DNA of 64,000 bases from Nitrospira sp. GTDB taxonomy: Bacteria > Nitrospirota > Nitrospiria > Nitrospirales > Nitrospiraceae. Each line of letters opens with the position of its first letter. Position 1 is the first letter of the stretch. The stretch spans positions 1-64,000 of the forward strand of contig CP126123.1 in the NCBI GenBank assembly GCA_030123605.1, given 5' to 3'. The notes below the pieces were generated by a model, which was not told the origin of the DNA, ran no database searches, and saw nothing but the letters and a program-made list of their open reading frames with translations. This document shows, piece by piece, positions 18,154 to 27,950 of the stretch. Made by a program: the position numbers and the translations under genes.

Positions 18154-19602
18154 ATGGATATGAAGGAACGACTTTATCCGGTGATCTTGGCCGGAGGCAG
18201 CGGGACTCGGTTCTGGCCTTTGAGTCGCCATCTCTATCCGAAGCAGCTGCTGCGGATCATTGGCGATGAGACGCTCATTCAGCAGACGATGCGGAGAGTG
18301 CTCTCCTGTGCCAAGCCCGACCAGGTCCTCATTTCCACCAATCCGGGCCAAGCGGATTCGATTCGCGTGCAATTGGGGGAGTGGAAGTCCGATCTGAAAG
18401 ACAACTATGTGGTCGAACCCGTCGGACGAAACACGGCTCCAGCCATTGCTTTGGCTGCAATGGAGATCGTTCGGCGCGATCCTGAAGCGATGATGCTGGT
18501 CTTGCCGGCGGACCATGTGGTGACGGGCAAGAAGGCCTTCCAGGCGGCGGTGGCGCTGGCTGCTCAACTAGCCGACAAGGGCCATCTGGTCACGTTCGGG
18601 ATCACACCCACCAGGCCTGAGACGGGGTATGGCTACATACAACCGAATCGACGAACCGTTTTGGCCAAGAAGGGGCGCTTGACCGGCTATCCGGTCGCAC
18701 GATTCGTCGAGAAGCCGAACCGGACCAAGGCGGCACAATATCTAAACAACGGCAACTATTTTTGGAACAGCGGTATGTTTCTCTGGAAGACCGCCACCAT
18801 TCTGGAGGAAATCCGGCGGCATCAGCCGCAGCTTGCCAAGGCCGCGCAGAAGGTCCATGCCCTCATGGCATCGGGCGCTGAGTCGCGTCTGATCGAGGAG
18901 GCCTACAAAAAGGTTCCCTCGATATCGATCGATAACGGGGTCATGGAGTTGTCGGCCAATGCGGCGATGATTCCCGTCTCGTTCGGCTGGTCGGATGTGG
19001 GGAATTGGAGCAGTCTCGAAGAAGTCGCCCCACGCGATAAAGCCGGCAACGTGGTAAGCGGACGGGTCATCGACCTGGACAGTACCAATTCTGTTCTTTA
19101 CGCCGACCGTCGGGTCGTGGCCACGATCGGGCTCACGAATATGGTGGTGGTAGACACGCCGGATGCCACGTTGATCTGTCCGAAATCACGCTCGCAGGAC
19201 GTGAAACAGATGGTCGAGATTCTGAAGCGGCAAGGTGCCCCCGAACATTTGGAGCACCTCACGGTGTTCAGGCCTTGGGGATCCTATACGGTGCTCGAAG
19301 AGGGGCCCGGATATAAGGTCAAACGCGTGACGGTGAACCCCGGCGGGCGACTGTCGTTGCAACTCCATCATAAACGCAGCGAGCACTGGGTCGTGATTGC
19401 CGGGATTGCGCGGGTCACCAGGGGAGAAGAGTTGCTGGACCTGCAGGTCGGGCAGAGCACGGCGATTCCGGTGGAAACGCCGCACCGTCTTGAAAACCCC
19501 GGCACCGAGACCCTGCATATCATCGAAGTGCAGAACGGGCCCTATTTAGGTGAAGACGACATCGTGCGGTTCCACGACGATTATGGACGAACGCCCCGAT
19601 GA
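18154..19602 (+). CDS. manC: Mannose-1-phosphate guanylyltransferase / mannose-6-phosphate isomerase
   Basis: About 482 aa from the ATG at 18154, the usual size of the bifunctional ManC/AlgA type. The N-terminal nucleotidyltransferase has VILAGGSGTRFWPLSRHLYP and KQLLRI, VLPADHVV, PETGYGYI and FVEKPN. The C-terminal cupin isomerase half has FRPWGSYTVLEEGPGYKVKR and LSLQLHHKRSEHWVV with metal-binding histidines. It converts fructose-6-P to mannose-6-P and mannose-1-P to GDP-mannose. With the phosphomannomutase that follows, this completes GDP-mannose supply. Confidence 0.93.
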   Translation: MDMKERLYPVILAGGSGTRFWPLSRHLYPKQLLRIIGDETLIQQTMRRVLSCAKPDQVLISTNPGQADSIRVQLGEWKSDLKDNYVVEPVGRNTAPAIALAAMEIVRRDPEAMMLVLPADHVVTGKKAFQAAVALAAQLADKGHLVTFGITPTRPETGYGYIQPNRRTVLAKKGRLTGYPVARFVEKPNRTKAAQYLNNGNYFWNSGMFLWKTATILEEIRRHQPQLAKAAQKVHALMASGAESRLIEEAYKKVPSISIDNGVMELSANAAMIPVSFGWSDVGNWSSLEEVAPRDKAGNVVSGRVIDLDSTNSVLYADRRVVATIGLTNMVVVDTPDATLICPKSRSQDVKQMVEILKRQGAPEHLEHLTVFRPWGSYTVLEEGPGYKVKRVTVNPGGRLSLQLHHKRSEHWVVIAGIARVTRGEELLDLQVGQSTAIPVETPHRLENPGTETLHIIEVQNGPYLGEDDIVRFHDDYGRTPR

Positions 19603-19701
19603 ATTTGCTGAGCGAGCGATCCGCTGACTGAATCATTGGTCCGGATGCACATTCCCAAGATCATCCGATCACCACATCGTACTTTCTACCTGGAGTGATG
19701 C

Positions 19702-21102
19702 ATGGCGCTGTTTCGCGAATATGATCTCAGAGGCATTGTCGGGGAGGAACTGACGGAGGAGATTGCCGAACAGGTGGGGCGCGCCTATGCCACCATGGTG
19801 CAGGGACAGGGGGTCTCACGGATCAGTCTTGGGCGAGACGGGCGGCTGAGCTCGCCCGGGTTGCAGCAGGCGTTGCTCCGCGGCCTGTTGGCCGGTGGAC
19901 TGGACGTGGTGGATCTGGGACTCTGTGCCTCGCCGCTCCTATATTTTTCGTTGTTTCACCTGCCGGTTCAGGGCGGGATCATGATTACGGGCAGCCATAA
20001 TGCTGCCGAATACAACGGATTCAAAATCTGCATCGGCAAGGAAGCCATCCACGGCGAAGACATTCAACGGTTGCGACAGGTCATGGAAACCGGCCGGTTC
20101 GTTTCGGGCTCCGGGCAACTCTCCGCCCACGCGATCATTCCGGATTATTTGCAGTATCTCAAGAATGACTTTGCCGATGTGAAGGCGGACCATCTGCATG
20201 TGGTGATCGACTGCGGTAACGGTGCGGCGTCGTTGGTGGCCAAACAGGCTCTGGAGCAAATGGGTTGTCGCGTCACCGGACTCTACGACGAATTGGACGG
20301 GCGATTTCCCAATCACCATCCCGATCCTACGGTCGTGGACAATCTGCAGGACTTGATCGCGGCCGTGAAGGAAGAAAAGGCGGATGTCGGCATCGGCTAC
20401 GACGGGGATGCCGACCGCATCGGCGCGATCGATGAGCAGGGACAGATTCTATGGGGCGATCGCCTGATGGTGCTTTATGCCAGGGACATCCTGGCACAGA
20501 GGCCCGGTACGACCTTTATTTCCGAGGTCAAGGCTTCGCAATGCCTGTACGACGATATCGCCGACAAGGGCGGGCGCCCGATCATGTGGAAGACCGGCCA
20601 CTCCCTGATGAAGGCAAAACTGAAAGAGGAGTCGGCTGTTCTGGCAGGCGAAATGTCTGGCCATATGTTTTTCGCCGACCGCTATTTCGGCTTCGATGAC
20701 GCCGTCTATGCTTCCTGCCGGCTGGTTGAAATCCTGGCCAAGACGAAACAGGCGGTGTCGAGTCTGGTGGCCGATCTTCCGCAGACGACTGTGACCCCGG
20801 AAATTCGTGTCGATTGTCCCGATACGTTGAAGTTTCAACTGGTCGATCAGGTGCGGACGCAATTGACGGCCTATCTGGATGGCGGGCGGCCCGTGGGCGC
20901 CTCCAACCTTCACCTGCGAAATCTGGTGACGATCGATGGAGTGCGTGCGATTTTCGACGATGGCTGGGGTCTCATTCGAGCGTCGAATACCCAACCGGCG
21001 CTGGTGCTGCGGTTTGAGGCTCCCTCGCAGGCTCGTTTGGACATGATCCGCGCGACCATCGAGACCGAACTTGCGCAGGCCCGCCGTGTCCTTTCAATGT
21101 AG
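19702..21102 (+). CDS. manB: Phosphomannomutase / phosphoglucomutase
   Basis: 466 aa. FREYDLRGIVGEELTEE opens the family, TGSHNAAEYNGFKI is the phosphoserine loop (HNP-like with A for P), and GIGYDGDADRIGAID is the Mg-binding loop. AGEMSGHMFF reads the sugar, and the C-terminal SNTQPALVLRFEA binds phosphate. It interconverts hexose-6-P and hexose-1-P, feeding ManC. AlgC-like enzymes also act on glucose. It starts 99 bases after manC. Its C-terminus overlaps the start of the DUF3108 gene in another frame. Confidence 0.9.
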   Translation: MALFREYDLRGIVGEELTEEIAEQVGRAYATMVQGQGVSRISLGRDGRLSSPGLQQALLRGLLAGGLDVVDLGLCASPLLYFSLFHLPVQGGIMITGSHNAAEYNGFKICIGKEAIHGEDIQRLRQVMETGRFVSGSGQLSAHAIIPDYLQYLKNDFADVKADHLHVVIDCGNGAASLVAKQALEQMGCRVTGLYDELDGRFPNHHPDPTVVDNLQDLIAAVKEEKADVGIGYDGDADRIGAIDEQGQILWGDRLMVLYARDILAQRPGTTFISEVKASQCLYDDIADKGGRPIMWKTGHSLMKAKLKEESAVLAGEMSGHMFFADRYFGFDDAVYASCRLVEILAKTKQAVSSLVADLPQTTVTPEIRVDCPDTLKFQLVDQVRTQLTAYLDGGRPVGASNLHLRNLVTIDGVRAIFDDGWGLIRASNTQPALVLRFEAPSQARLDMIRATIETELAQARRVLSM

Positions 21103-21916
21103 AACGACATCTTCTCCCTGTTTTCTTTGTCCAACGTTGTTTCTTGCGGCCGCATGTGTGATCGGCGTTCTTTTTGCGGACGGTTCCCTGTCCGGAGCGT
21201 CGCAGGAGGAGACCCCCTCGACCTCAACCCGGTTGCCGTTTCCAGCCGGTGAACGGCTCTCCTATGATTTAAGCTGGCTGGCCATGCGTGCCGGCATCGC
21301 GACCCTCACCGTCCAAGAGGGCTCGGTGGAGGGAGGGCGCCGGCGCATCATGTTGGGGATGGTCGCCCGATCGAGCCCCGTAGTGACCAAGTTCTATCCC
21401 GTCGACAATCGCGTGGCCTCCACGGTCGATGTCGAATCGTTCTTGCCCAGGCACATGACATTCTCACGCCGGGAGGGAAAACGGTCCAACGAGTTTGACT
21501 ATACCTTCCGGCACAGCGAAGGCCTGGTGACGGCCGTGAAGGACGGCAAATCCGATGAGCTTTCCATTCCTTCCGATGCGCAGGATGCCATTTCGTGCCT
21601 GTATTATGTGCGTAAGGTGTTGCCGATGGCGCCGGGGGCTTCCCTGGCGATGACGGTGCATCATGACAAGAAAAACTATCGGTTGAACGTTCGGGTCGAG
21701 GCGCTGGAAACCTTGGAAGGGTCATGGGGAAAACGACAGACCGCCCGCGTCCTGGTCATCATGCCGTTTCAGGGGATCTTCCTGAACGAAGGGAACATCC
21801 GCGTCTGGTTTACGACCGATGAACAGCGTGTGCCGGTCAAAATGAAGGCCAAAGTCATTATCGGATCGATTGTGGCGGAACTCACGGAGGGATACGGCTC
21901 ACCCGGACGGTTGTGA
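21086..21916 (+). CDS. DUF3108 domain-containing protein, likely periplasmic
   Basis: About 276 aa from the GTG at 21086; the TTG at 21071 is an alternative. A hydrophobic stretch (CPTLFLAAACVIGVLFADG) looks like a signal peptide. FPAGERLSYDLSWLAMRAGIATLTV is the typical DUF3108 opening, followed by a beta-rich lipocalin- or LolA-like region with DNRVASTVDVESFLPRHM and VRVWFTTDEQRVPVKMKAKVIIGS. The function is unknown; DUF3108 proteins are thought to be envelope proteins. It overlaps the manB end. It is followed by a hairpin and then the fbp promoter. Confidence 0.75.
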   Translation: MSFQCRTTSSPCFLCPTLFLAAACVIGVLFADGSLSGASQEETPSTSTRLPFPAGERLSYDLSWLAMRAGIATLTVQEGSVEGGRRRIMLGMVARSSPVVTKFYPVDNRVASTVDVESFLPRHMTFSRREGKRSNEFDYTFRHSEGLVTAVKDGKSDELSIPSDAQDAISCLYYVRKVLPMAPGASLAMTVHHDKKNYRLNVRVEALETLEGSWGKRQTARVLVIMPFQGIFLNEGNIRVWFTTDEQRVPVKMKAKVIIGSIVAELTEGYGSPGRL

Positions 21917-21935
21917 GCGGAGGGCCGATCCTTGA

Positions 21936-21964
21936 TTGCTCACCCAACCTAAAACCGTTATAAT
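21936..21964 (+). promoter_or_regulatory. Predicted sigma-70 type promoter for fbp
   Basis: A TTGCTC box at 21936-21941 is separated by 17 bases from a perfect TATAAT at 21959-21964. This lies about 80 bases upstream of the FBPase ATG. The -35 box falls in the right arm of an inverted repeat (TGAGC/GCTCA) that begins in the last codons of the preceding gene. I read the spacing and boxes directly; activity is inferred. Confidence 0.62.
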
Positions 21965-22045
21965 CGCGCCACGTTTCCAGACAGTGAGCCCTCTTTGACG
22001 CTTCGGTAGGCGCCCGACGCTTTCCGTACCCAGGACATCGACAGT

Positions 22046-23044
22046 ATGGCGAAATTTCCCATTACATTAAGCCGCTTTATCATCGAACAGCAGGCTGCGC
22101 ATCCCGAAGCCACCGGCGAATTCTCCGTCCTGTTGACCCAAATCGGCCTGGTCGGCAAAATGATTGCGCATGACTTACGCCGAGCGGGATTGAACAAGAT
22201 CCTCGGCACGACCGGAGAGACCAATATCCAAGGTGAGGTGGTCAAGAAACTCGATCAGATCGCCAACGATACCTTCGTTCGTCTGTTCGAACACAGCGGG
22301 CTCGTGTGCGTCTTGGCGTCTGAAGAGATGGAAAAACCTCTGAAAATGGTCCATGAAGACGCGAAGTACATGCTCTTGGTCGATCCGCTGGACGGATCCT
22401 CCAATACCGATGTCAACATGCCGTTGGGAGCCATTTTCTCCATCCGTAGGTCGCAGACGGGGCAGCGACTGCCTGTGGAGGACGAGTTGCTTCAAAAGGG
22501 GACCGAGCAGATCGCCGCGGGGTACGTGTTGTACGGGGCGAGCACCATGCTCGTATTCACGATCGGACAGGGAGTGCATGGCTTCACGCTCGAGCCGTCC
22601 ATCGGGGAATATCTCCTGTCCAACGAGAACATTCGGATTCCCGCGAGGGGCAAGGTCTATTCGGTCAACGAGGGAAACTACCACCGTTGGCCTGCCGGGA
22701 CACAGAAATACCTCGATCATCTGAAAGTGCAGGACAAGGCGACCGGACGGCCCTACAGCGGACGATACAGCGGGTGTTTGGTCGCGGATGTTCATCGCAT
22801 CCTCTTGGGCGGCGGCATCTATCTGTACCCGGGTGAGAAGGACAAGCCGGAAGGAAAACTGCGATTGATGTATGAGGGCAATCCGCTTGCCATGGTCGTG
22901 GAACAGGCCGGCGGCAAAGCATCGACGGGGACGATGCGTATTCTCGACGTCGAACCGAAGGCTCTCCATCAGCGGGTTCCATTGATCATCGGGAGTGCCG
23001 AGGATGTCGCCCAGGCGGAAGCCTGCATCCAAGGACGTGCGTAA
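22046..23044 (+). CDS. fbp: Fructose-1,6-bisphosphatase class I
   Basis: 332 aa, full length. Motifs are GETNIQGEVVKKLDQIAND, SEEMEKP, VDPLDGSSNTDVNMPLG (metal and phosphate site), the GYVLYGASTMLV strand, and a C-terminal LRLMYEGNPLAMVVEQAGG with the fructose-6-P binding region. It catalyses the irreversible gluconeogenic step. It has its own promoter and is followed 35 bases later by the DhnA-type aldolase, making a two-gene gluconeogenesis module suited to an organism that builds hexose from C3 units. Confidence 0.95.
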   Translation: MAKFPITLSRFIIEQQAAHPEATGEFSVLLTQIGLVGKMIAHDLRRAGLNKILGTTGETNIQGEVVKKLDQIANDTFVRLFEHSGLVCVLASEEMEKPLKMVHEDAKYMLLVDPLDGSSNTDVNMPLGAIFSIRRSQTGQRLPVEDELLQKGTEQIAAGYVLYGASTMLVFTIGQGVHGFTLEPSIGEYLLSNENIRIPARGKVYSVNEGNYHRWPAGTQKYLDHLKVQDKATGRPYSGRYSGCLVADVHRILLGGGIYLYPGEKDKPEGKLRLMYEGNPLAMVVEQAGGKASTGTMRILDVEPKALHQRVPLIIGSAEDVAQAEACIQGRA

Positions 23045-23079
23045 CGACTAACGTGAACGAGGGTTGTTGGAGGTTGATC

Positions 23080-24003
23080 ATGAACAAACGGGTCCAGGAA
23101 ATCCTGAGTTGGTATGACAGCGACAATGCGGGAACCAAAACGAACATCGCACGTCTGCTGAATCACGGGAAGCTGGCCGGCACGGGCAAGTTGGTGATCC
23201 TGCCGGTCGATCAGGGGTTCGAGCATGGGCCGGCGAGAAGTTTCGCACCCAACCCAGGCGGCTACGATCCGCGGTATCATTTTCAACTGGCGATCGATGC
23301 CGGATGCAATGCCTACGCAGCGCCGCTCGGGTTCATCGAGGCCGGCGCGAGCCAGTTCGCCGGGAGCATCCCGCTCATTCTCAAGCTGAACAATCACGAT
23401 GTGCTGCACGATGAGAAGGATCCGCTTCCTTCGGTGACGGGAAGCGTGCGGGAGGCCTTGCGGTTGGGCTGTTCGGCGGTCGGGTTTACCATTTATCCCG
23501 GTTCCTCCCATTGCACCCACATGTACGAACAGCTGCGGGTGATTGCGGAGGAGGCCAAGGCCTGCGGGTTGGCGGTCGTCGTCTGGTCCTATCCACGCGG
23601 GTCTGCGTTGAGCAAAGAAGGCGAGACGGCCATGGATGTGGTGGCCTATGCGGCGCAGATCGCGGCGCAATTGGGCGCCCATGTCATCAAGGTCAAATTG
23701 CCCACGGCCCATCTGGAGCAGGCTGCAGCCAAGAAGGTGTATGAAGCCGAACAGGTGCCGATCAAGACCTTGGCGGATCGGGTCACACATGTCGTACAAA
23801 GCTCGTTCGACGGGCGCAGGATCGTGATTTTCTCCGGCGGTGCGAAGAACGACGAAAAAGCGATCTTCGATGAGGTTCGGGCAATCCGCGACGGCGGAGG
23901 ATTCGGGTCGATCATCGGACGGAATTCCTTCCAGCGCCCCAAAGCTGAAGCCGTGAAGTTTTTGAATACCATCATGGGGCTGTATGCGGGCGAGCAGCCC
24001 TAA
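23080..24003 (+). CDS. fbaB: Class I fructose-bisphosphate aldolase, DhnA/FbaB type
   Basis: About 307 aa from the ATG at 23080, which has GGAGG six bases upstream and so overrides the in-frame GTG at 23053. LVILPVDQGFEHGPARSF, GCSAVGFTIYPGS, YPRGSAL and HVIKVKLPTAHLE (which contains the Schiff-base lysine region) identify the archaeal-type/DhnA family. It interconverts FBP with dihydroxyacetone phosphate and glyceraldehyde-3-P. Its adjacency to fbp suggests it works in the anabolic direction. Confidence 0.92.
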   Translation: MNKRVQEILSWYDSDNAGTKTNIARLLNHGKLAGTGKLVILPVDQGFEHGPARSFAPNPGGYDPRYHFQLAIDAGCNAYAAPLGFIEAGASQFAGSIPLILKLNNHDVLHDEKDPLPSVTGSVREALRLGCSAVGFTIYPGSSHCTHMYEQLRVIAEEAKACGLAVVVWSYPRGSALSKEGETAMDVVAYAAQIAAQLGAHVIKVKLPTAHLEQAAAKKVYEAEQVPIKTLADRVTHVVQSSFDGRRIVIFSGGAKNDEKAIFDEVRAIRDGGGFGSIIGRNSFQRPKAEAVKFLNTIMGLYAGEQP

Positions 24004-24030
24004 GCGGCTTACTTTCCGATACGACATACC

Positions 24031-25581
24031 ATGGAAGATTTTCGTATACCGACCGAAGAGAAGTCGTCGCGGCGGTCCTGGCTGTTTCCGTTGCTGCTGT
24101 TGATCGTGGGGGTGCTCATCGGAGTCATCGTCACCTCCGATCTCGGATGGTTGCCGACCGGGCACGCTGTTCCGGAATCGGCTCCGGTCCCTGTTCCTGC
24201 TGCTCGACCGGTTGCGACGGTGGTCCAGCCATCGCTGCCTGGGGCCGGGACGCAGAGCTTCGTCGATGTCGCCAAGTCGGTCAAACCGGCGGTGGTGAAT
24301 ATCTTCGCGACCCGCAACGGACAGAGCGAGGGGACCCAGGGCACGCCGTTCGACGATCCCTTTTTTCGGCGGTTCTTCGGCGATGAATGGATGAAGCGGT
24401 TCGAAGCTCCGAAGGAGCGAAAGGAACGGGGATTGGGGTCCGGAGTCATTGTCGATCCCAGCGGGTTGATCATCACGAACAACCATGTGGTGAACAAGGC
24501 CGACGAGATCAAGGTGTTCCTGTCAGACAAACGCGAGTTCAAGGCGAAGCTGGTCGGAACGGATGCCAAAACCGACGTGGCTGTCCTGAAAATTGAGGCG
24601 GCCGGCTTGCCCACGGTGGCCTGGGCCGATTCCGAAAAGCTGGAGGTCGGGGAGTTTGTCCTGGCGGTAGGAAATCCGTTCGGTCTCACACAGACCGTGA
24701 CGTTGGGAATTGTCAGTGCGCTCGGCCGCGCTGCCGGTATCGCCGAATATGAAGACTTCATCCAGACCGACGCCGCGATCAACCCAGGTAATTCGGGCGG
24801 AGCCCTGGTGAATGTGCGTGGCGAACTGGTTGGCATCAACACGGCGATCTACAGCCAGAGCGGTGGAAACATGGGCATCGGATTCGCGGTTCCGAGCAAC
24901 ATGGCCCGCTCCATCATGGATCAGTTGGTACAGCATGGCAAGGTGGTGCGCGGATGGCTTGGTGTCTCGATTCAGGAGCTGACCCCGGAGCTGTCTTCTC
25001 AATTCGGTGTGCCGAAAGACACCAAGGGGGTGTTGGTCAGCGATGTGATGGACGACAGTCCGGCCAAGAAGTCGGGGTTCGAGCGAGGGGACGTCATCGT
25101 CGAATATGACGGCAAACCAATGGATTCGCCGGCTCACTTGCGGAACGCCGTAGCCCAGACGTTCGTCGGGAAAAAGGTCACGGTCAAAATCATCCGTGAA
25201 AAGAAACCGAAGGCGATCGACCTGACCATCGCGGAGCAGCCCAAGAATTTGGCCCAGGTCGGATCGGAGGAGGGCGGCGAGTCCGTAGCGCCCGCCGGCT
25301 TGCTGTCCGATATCGAGGTAAAGGAGTTGAACAACGAGCTGGCCGGCCGGTACGGATTGAAGGGGAATGACCACGGTGTCGTGGTGGTTCGCGTGAAGCC
25401 CGGAAGTTCCGCGGAAGAGGCTGGCGTGCGCGAGGGCGATCTCGTGCTGGAGGTGAACCGCAAACCGGCGGGGACGTTGAAGGCCTACGAACGGCTCGCC
25501 GCAAATTTGCCGAAAGATCAATCGGTCTTGCTTCTGCTGAAACGGCAGGGGCGAGCCATATATTTGACGCTGAGGCCGTGA
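24031..25581 (+). CDS. Periplasmic serine protease of the HtrA/DegP/DegQ family
   Basis: 516 aa. A basic N-terminus and one hydrophobic segment ([18 protein letters not shown]) give a membrane anchor or signal. The trypsin-like domain has His in [12 protein letters not shown], Asp in [12 protein letters not shown], and Ser in [14 protein letters not shown]. Two PDZ domains follow, around [16 protein letters not shown] and from about [18 protein letters not shown]. It degrades or refolds misfolded envelope proteins. It starts 27 bases after the aldolase stop, so co-transcription is possible though not functionally obvious. Confidence 0.93.
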   Translation: MEDFRIPTEEKSSRRSWLFPLLLLIVGVLIGVIVTSDLGWLPTGHAVPESAPVPVPAARPVATVVQPSLPGAGTQSFVDVAKSVKPAVVNIFATRNGQSEGTQGTPFDDPFFRRFFGDEWMKRFEAPKERKERGLGSGVIVDPSGLIITNNHVVNKADEIKVFLSDKREFKAKLVGTDAKTDVAVLKIEAAGLPTVAWADSEKLEVGEFVLAVGNPFGLTQTVTLGIVSALGRAAGIAEYEDFIQTDAAINPGNSGGALVNVRGELVGINTAIYSQSGGNMGIGFAVPSNMARSIMDQLVQHGKVVRGWLGVSIQELTPELSSQFGVPKDTKGVLVSDVMDDSPAKKSGFERGDVIVEYDGKPMDSPAHLRNAVAQTFVGKKVTVKIIREKKPKAIDLTIAEQPKNLAQVGSEEGGESVAPAGLLSDIEVKELNNELAGRYGLKGNDHGVVVVRVKPGSSAEEAGVREGDLVLEVNRKPAGTLKAYERLAANLPKDQSVLLLLKRQGRAIYLTLRP

Positions 25582-25630
25582 TCACTTCGGACTTCCGTTC
25601 GGAGTCGCTCACAGAGAGGAGGGAAACAGT

Positions 25631-26656
25631 ATGGTAGTACGGGCCATATTTGTTCTACTCAGCGCTCTTGCCGGCATGGCCTTGTTTCTGCGGGCCCAAG
25701 ATCCGAGTCGTGAGTTCTTGTTGACGGGGTTCGGCATCGGTGCCGCTGCCGGCGGACTCATTCTGGCCGGCGAATACGCGCTCCGGAGACTCTCATTCGG
25801 CATTATTGTCGGCGGCGCCGCCGGGCTCGCCGGCGGTCTTATCCTCACGGGTTTGGTGGAGTGGGTGGGGAGCGCGGTCTTCGATGTCGAGACGTTTCTA
25901 TTTCATATCGGTGGGTTGGTGTTCCTTTTGGGATTGCCGTATCTGGGCTTAGCCATGGGGGCACGGTTCGGGCATGAGCAGTTTCCCGGCGTCGCTCAAG
26001 GACCGGCAGGAGTCGGGGCTTCCAGCGCCAGTCTCAAGGTCCTGGATACGAGTGTGATCATCGACGGGCGGGTGGCGGATCTCTGTGAGACGGGGTTTCT
26101 CGAGGGGCCGTTTCTGGTTCCCCATTTCATTCTAAACGAACTGCAACACATCGCGGATTCGTCCGACTCTCTCAAGCGGGCGCGCGGTCGACGAGGATTG
26201 GACATTTTGAACAAGATCCAGAAAATGGCCGATGTCGATGTCCGGATCGTCGAGGAAGATTTTCCCCACGTGAAGGAAGTGGATGCCAAGTTGGTGGTCC
26301 TGGCCAAGAAAGTGGAAGGGCGCATCATCACGAATGATTTGAATTTGAACAAGGTGGCCGAACTGCAGGGTGTGCGCGTGCTCAACATCAATGAGTTGTG
26401 CAATGCCCTGCGGCCAGTCGTTTTACCGGGCGAAACCATTCGAGTGTTCGTCTTGAAGGAGGGCAAGGAGGCGGGCCAGGGCGTCGCCTACCTGGACGAC
26501 GGGACGATGATCGTGGTGGACAATGCCCGCCGCTGTATCGGTCGTAATGTAGACGTGACCGTGACCAGCGTGCTCCAAACGACGGCGGGACGCATGATCT
26601 TCACCCGCTTGAAGGAGGAGTCGGAACGAGAGGAGTATCAGGTCGCGCGTGGGTAA
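25631..26656 (+). CDS. PIN/TRAM domain membrane protein, YacL-like
   Basis: 341 aa. Three or four hydrophobic segments cover the first ~120 residues. A PIN nuclease domain then begins [21 protein letters not shown], with acidic residues in [10 protein letters not shown] and [18 protein letters not shown]-terminal TRAM domain ends near [15 protein letters not shown]. This architecture equals YacL of Bacillus, and as there it sits directly upstream of ispD and ispF, a conserved order. It is likely an RNA-acting membrane protein of unknown substrate. A GAGAGGAGGGAAA ribosome site precedes the ATG. Confidence 0.88.
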   Translation: MVVRAIFVLLSALAGMALFLRAQDPSREFLLTGFGIGAAAGGLILAGEYALRRLSFGIIVGGAAGLAGGLILTGLVEWVGSAVFDVETFLFHIGGLVFLLGLPYLGLAMGARFGHEQFPGVAQGPAGVGASSASLKVLDTSVIIDGRVADLCETGFLEGPFLVPHFILNELQHIADSSDSLKRARGRRGLDILNKIQKMADVDVRIVEEDFPHVKEVDAKLVVLAKKVEGRIITNDLNLNKVAELQGVRVLNINELCNALRPVVLPGETIRVFVLKEGKEAGQGVAYLDDGTMIVVDNARRCIGRNVDVTVTSVLQTTAGRMIFTRLKEESEREEYQVARG

Positions 26657-26673
26657 CCGAACCGCTTCTTCTT

Positions 26674-27435
26674 TTGCCGAGTGTGCTCGTGTCCTCTCGT
26701 GAAGAGCCGCAGTCGCGGACAGGACCGCGGACGATCGCCCTGGTGCCTGCGGCAGGGCGCGGGCTTCGCATGGGAGGACATATCCCCAAGCAGTTTCTCC
26801 TCCTGAGGGGGCAGCCGATCCTCACGCATTCCCTCCGCGTCCTTCAAGCCTCCCCGGTCATCCATGAGATTATTCTGGCGGTACCGCAGGCGGAGCGTCA
26901 GCATTGTCTGGACCATATTCTTGGCGAGGGAGAGTTCGGTAAGGTGACGAAGGTGGTGGCGGGCGGCGCACAGCGTCAAGATTCTGTTCGACATGCGTTG
27001 GCGGAGGTGAGCGGGGACACGGACATCGTTCTGGTCCACGATGCCGTGCGTCCCTTTTTGACCGAGGACATGGTGCGAAGGGTGGTGGAGGCTGCGGCGG
27101 AACATGGAGCGGCGATCGTCGCGCTTCCCATGCGTGATACAGTGAAGTCGGTGGGTGCGGACGGGGTGATCGAACGAACGGTAGACCGCAGGCCCCTCTG
27201 GTCGGCACAAACGCCGCAGGCGTTCCGTCGCGCCTGGTTGGAGGAGGGGCATCGCAAGGCCTTGCTGGAGGGGATTCACGCGACCGATGACGCCCATCTC
27301 GTGGAACTGATCGGGAAACCGGTGGTGGTCGTCGAGGGCAGCGGCGACAATATCAAGGTGACGAGGCCGGAAGATCTCGTGATCGGAGAGGCGATTCTCA
27401 ATTCACGAACTGCGGCGAGGAGTGATGTCGGATGA
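26674..27435 (+). CDS. ispD: 2-C-methyl-D-erythritol 4-phosphate cytidylyltransferase
   Basis: About 253 aa. LVPAAGRGLRMGGHIPKQFL is the CTP-binding loop; VLVHDAVRPFLTEDMV and AAIVALPMRDTVKSV are family motifs, and the C-terminal VEGSGDNIKVTRPEDL is diagnostic. It makes CDP-methylerythritol in the MEP isoprenoid route. The start is uncertain: TTG at 26674, or GTG at 26683 or 26689. The stop overlaps the ispF ATG by 4 bases. Confidence 0.93.
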   Translation: MPSVLVSSREEPQSRTGPRTIALVPAAGRGLRMGGHIPKQFLLLRGQPILTHSLRVLQASPVIHEIILAVPQAERQHCLDHILGEGEFGKVTKVVAGGAQRQDSVRHALAEVSGDTDIVLVHDAVRPFLTEDMVRRVVEAAAEHGAAIVALPMRDTVKSVGADGVIERTVDRRPLWSAQTPQAFRRAWLEEGHRKALLEGIHATDDAHLVELIGKPVVVVEGSGDNIKVTRPEDLVIGEAILNSRTAARSDVG

Positions 27436-27914
27436 CGGCTATACGTGTGGGATGTGGGTGGGATATCCATCCGCTGGTGGCGGGACGCAAGTTGATCTTG
27501 GGCGGACTCGAAATTCCGCACAGTAAGGGACTGCAGGGGCATTCGGATTCCGATGCGCTGGTCCACGCGATCTGTGATGCGCTGCTCGGGGCGATGGGAG
27601 AAGGGGATCTCGGACGCCACTACCCGAGTTCTGACCAGCGGTTTAAGGACATGTCGAGCCTGAAATTGCTGGAGGATGTCATAGAGAAATTGCATGCGAA
27701 GGGCTACCGTCTGGCCAACGTGGACAGCACCATCATCGCCCAGGCCCCCAGGCTGAGTCCGCATCTGGCGGCCATGCAGAAAATCATCGCCGGGGTGCTG
27801 CAGGTCGATCCGGATCTGGTGAATGTCAAGGTGAAGAGCGGTGAAGGGTTGGACGCGGTCGGACGCGAAGAAGCAGTCGCAGCCCAGGCCGTCTGCTTGA
27901 TCGAACGGGCCTGA
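27432..27914 (+). CDS. ispF: 2-C-methyl-D-erythritol 2,4-cyclodiphosphate synthase
   Basis: 160 aa, full length. RVGCGWDIHPLVAGRKLILGG gives the metal-binding Asp and His, GHSDSDALVHAICDALLGA supplies the third His, and the C-terminal VKVKSGEGLDAVGREEAVAAQAVCLI is conserved. It forms the cyclodiphosphate in the MEP pathway and works as a trimer. ATGA overlap with ispD gives coupling. It is followed by cysE 36 bases on. Confidence 0.95.
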   Translation: MTAIRVGCGWDIHPLVAGRKLILGGLEIPHSKGLQGHSDSDALVHAICDALLGAMGEGDLGRHYPSSDQRFKDMSSLKLLEDVIEKLHAKGYRLANVDSTIIAQAPRLSPHLAAMQKIIAGVLQVDPDLVNVKVKSGEGLDAVGREEAVAAQAVCLIERA

Positions 27915-27950
27915 GTCCTGTACCCTGGCCGTCATCGAGCCGGTGCATGC

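Noticed and set aside
21910-21950. Hairpin after the DUF3108 gene as a terminator
   Set aside because: The TGAGC/GCTCA arms are far apart and no T-run follows; the right arm is the fbp -35 region.
22969-24486. 505-aa open frame on the minus strand
   Set aside because: It is antisense to fbaB and htrA, which have full motifs. Its translation has no recognisable domain and is rich in His, Arg and Pro, as expected of a shadow frame.
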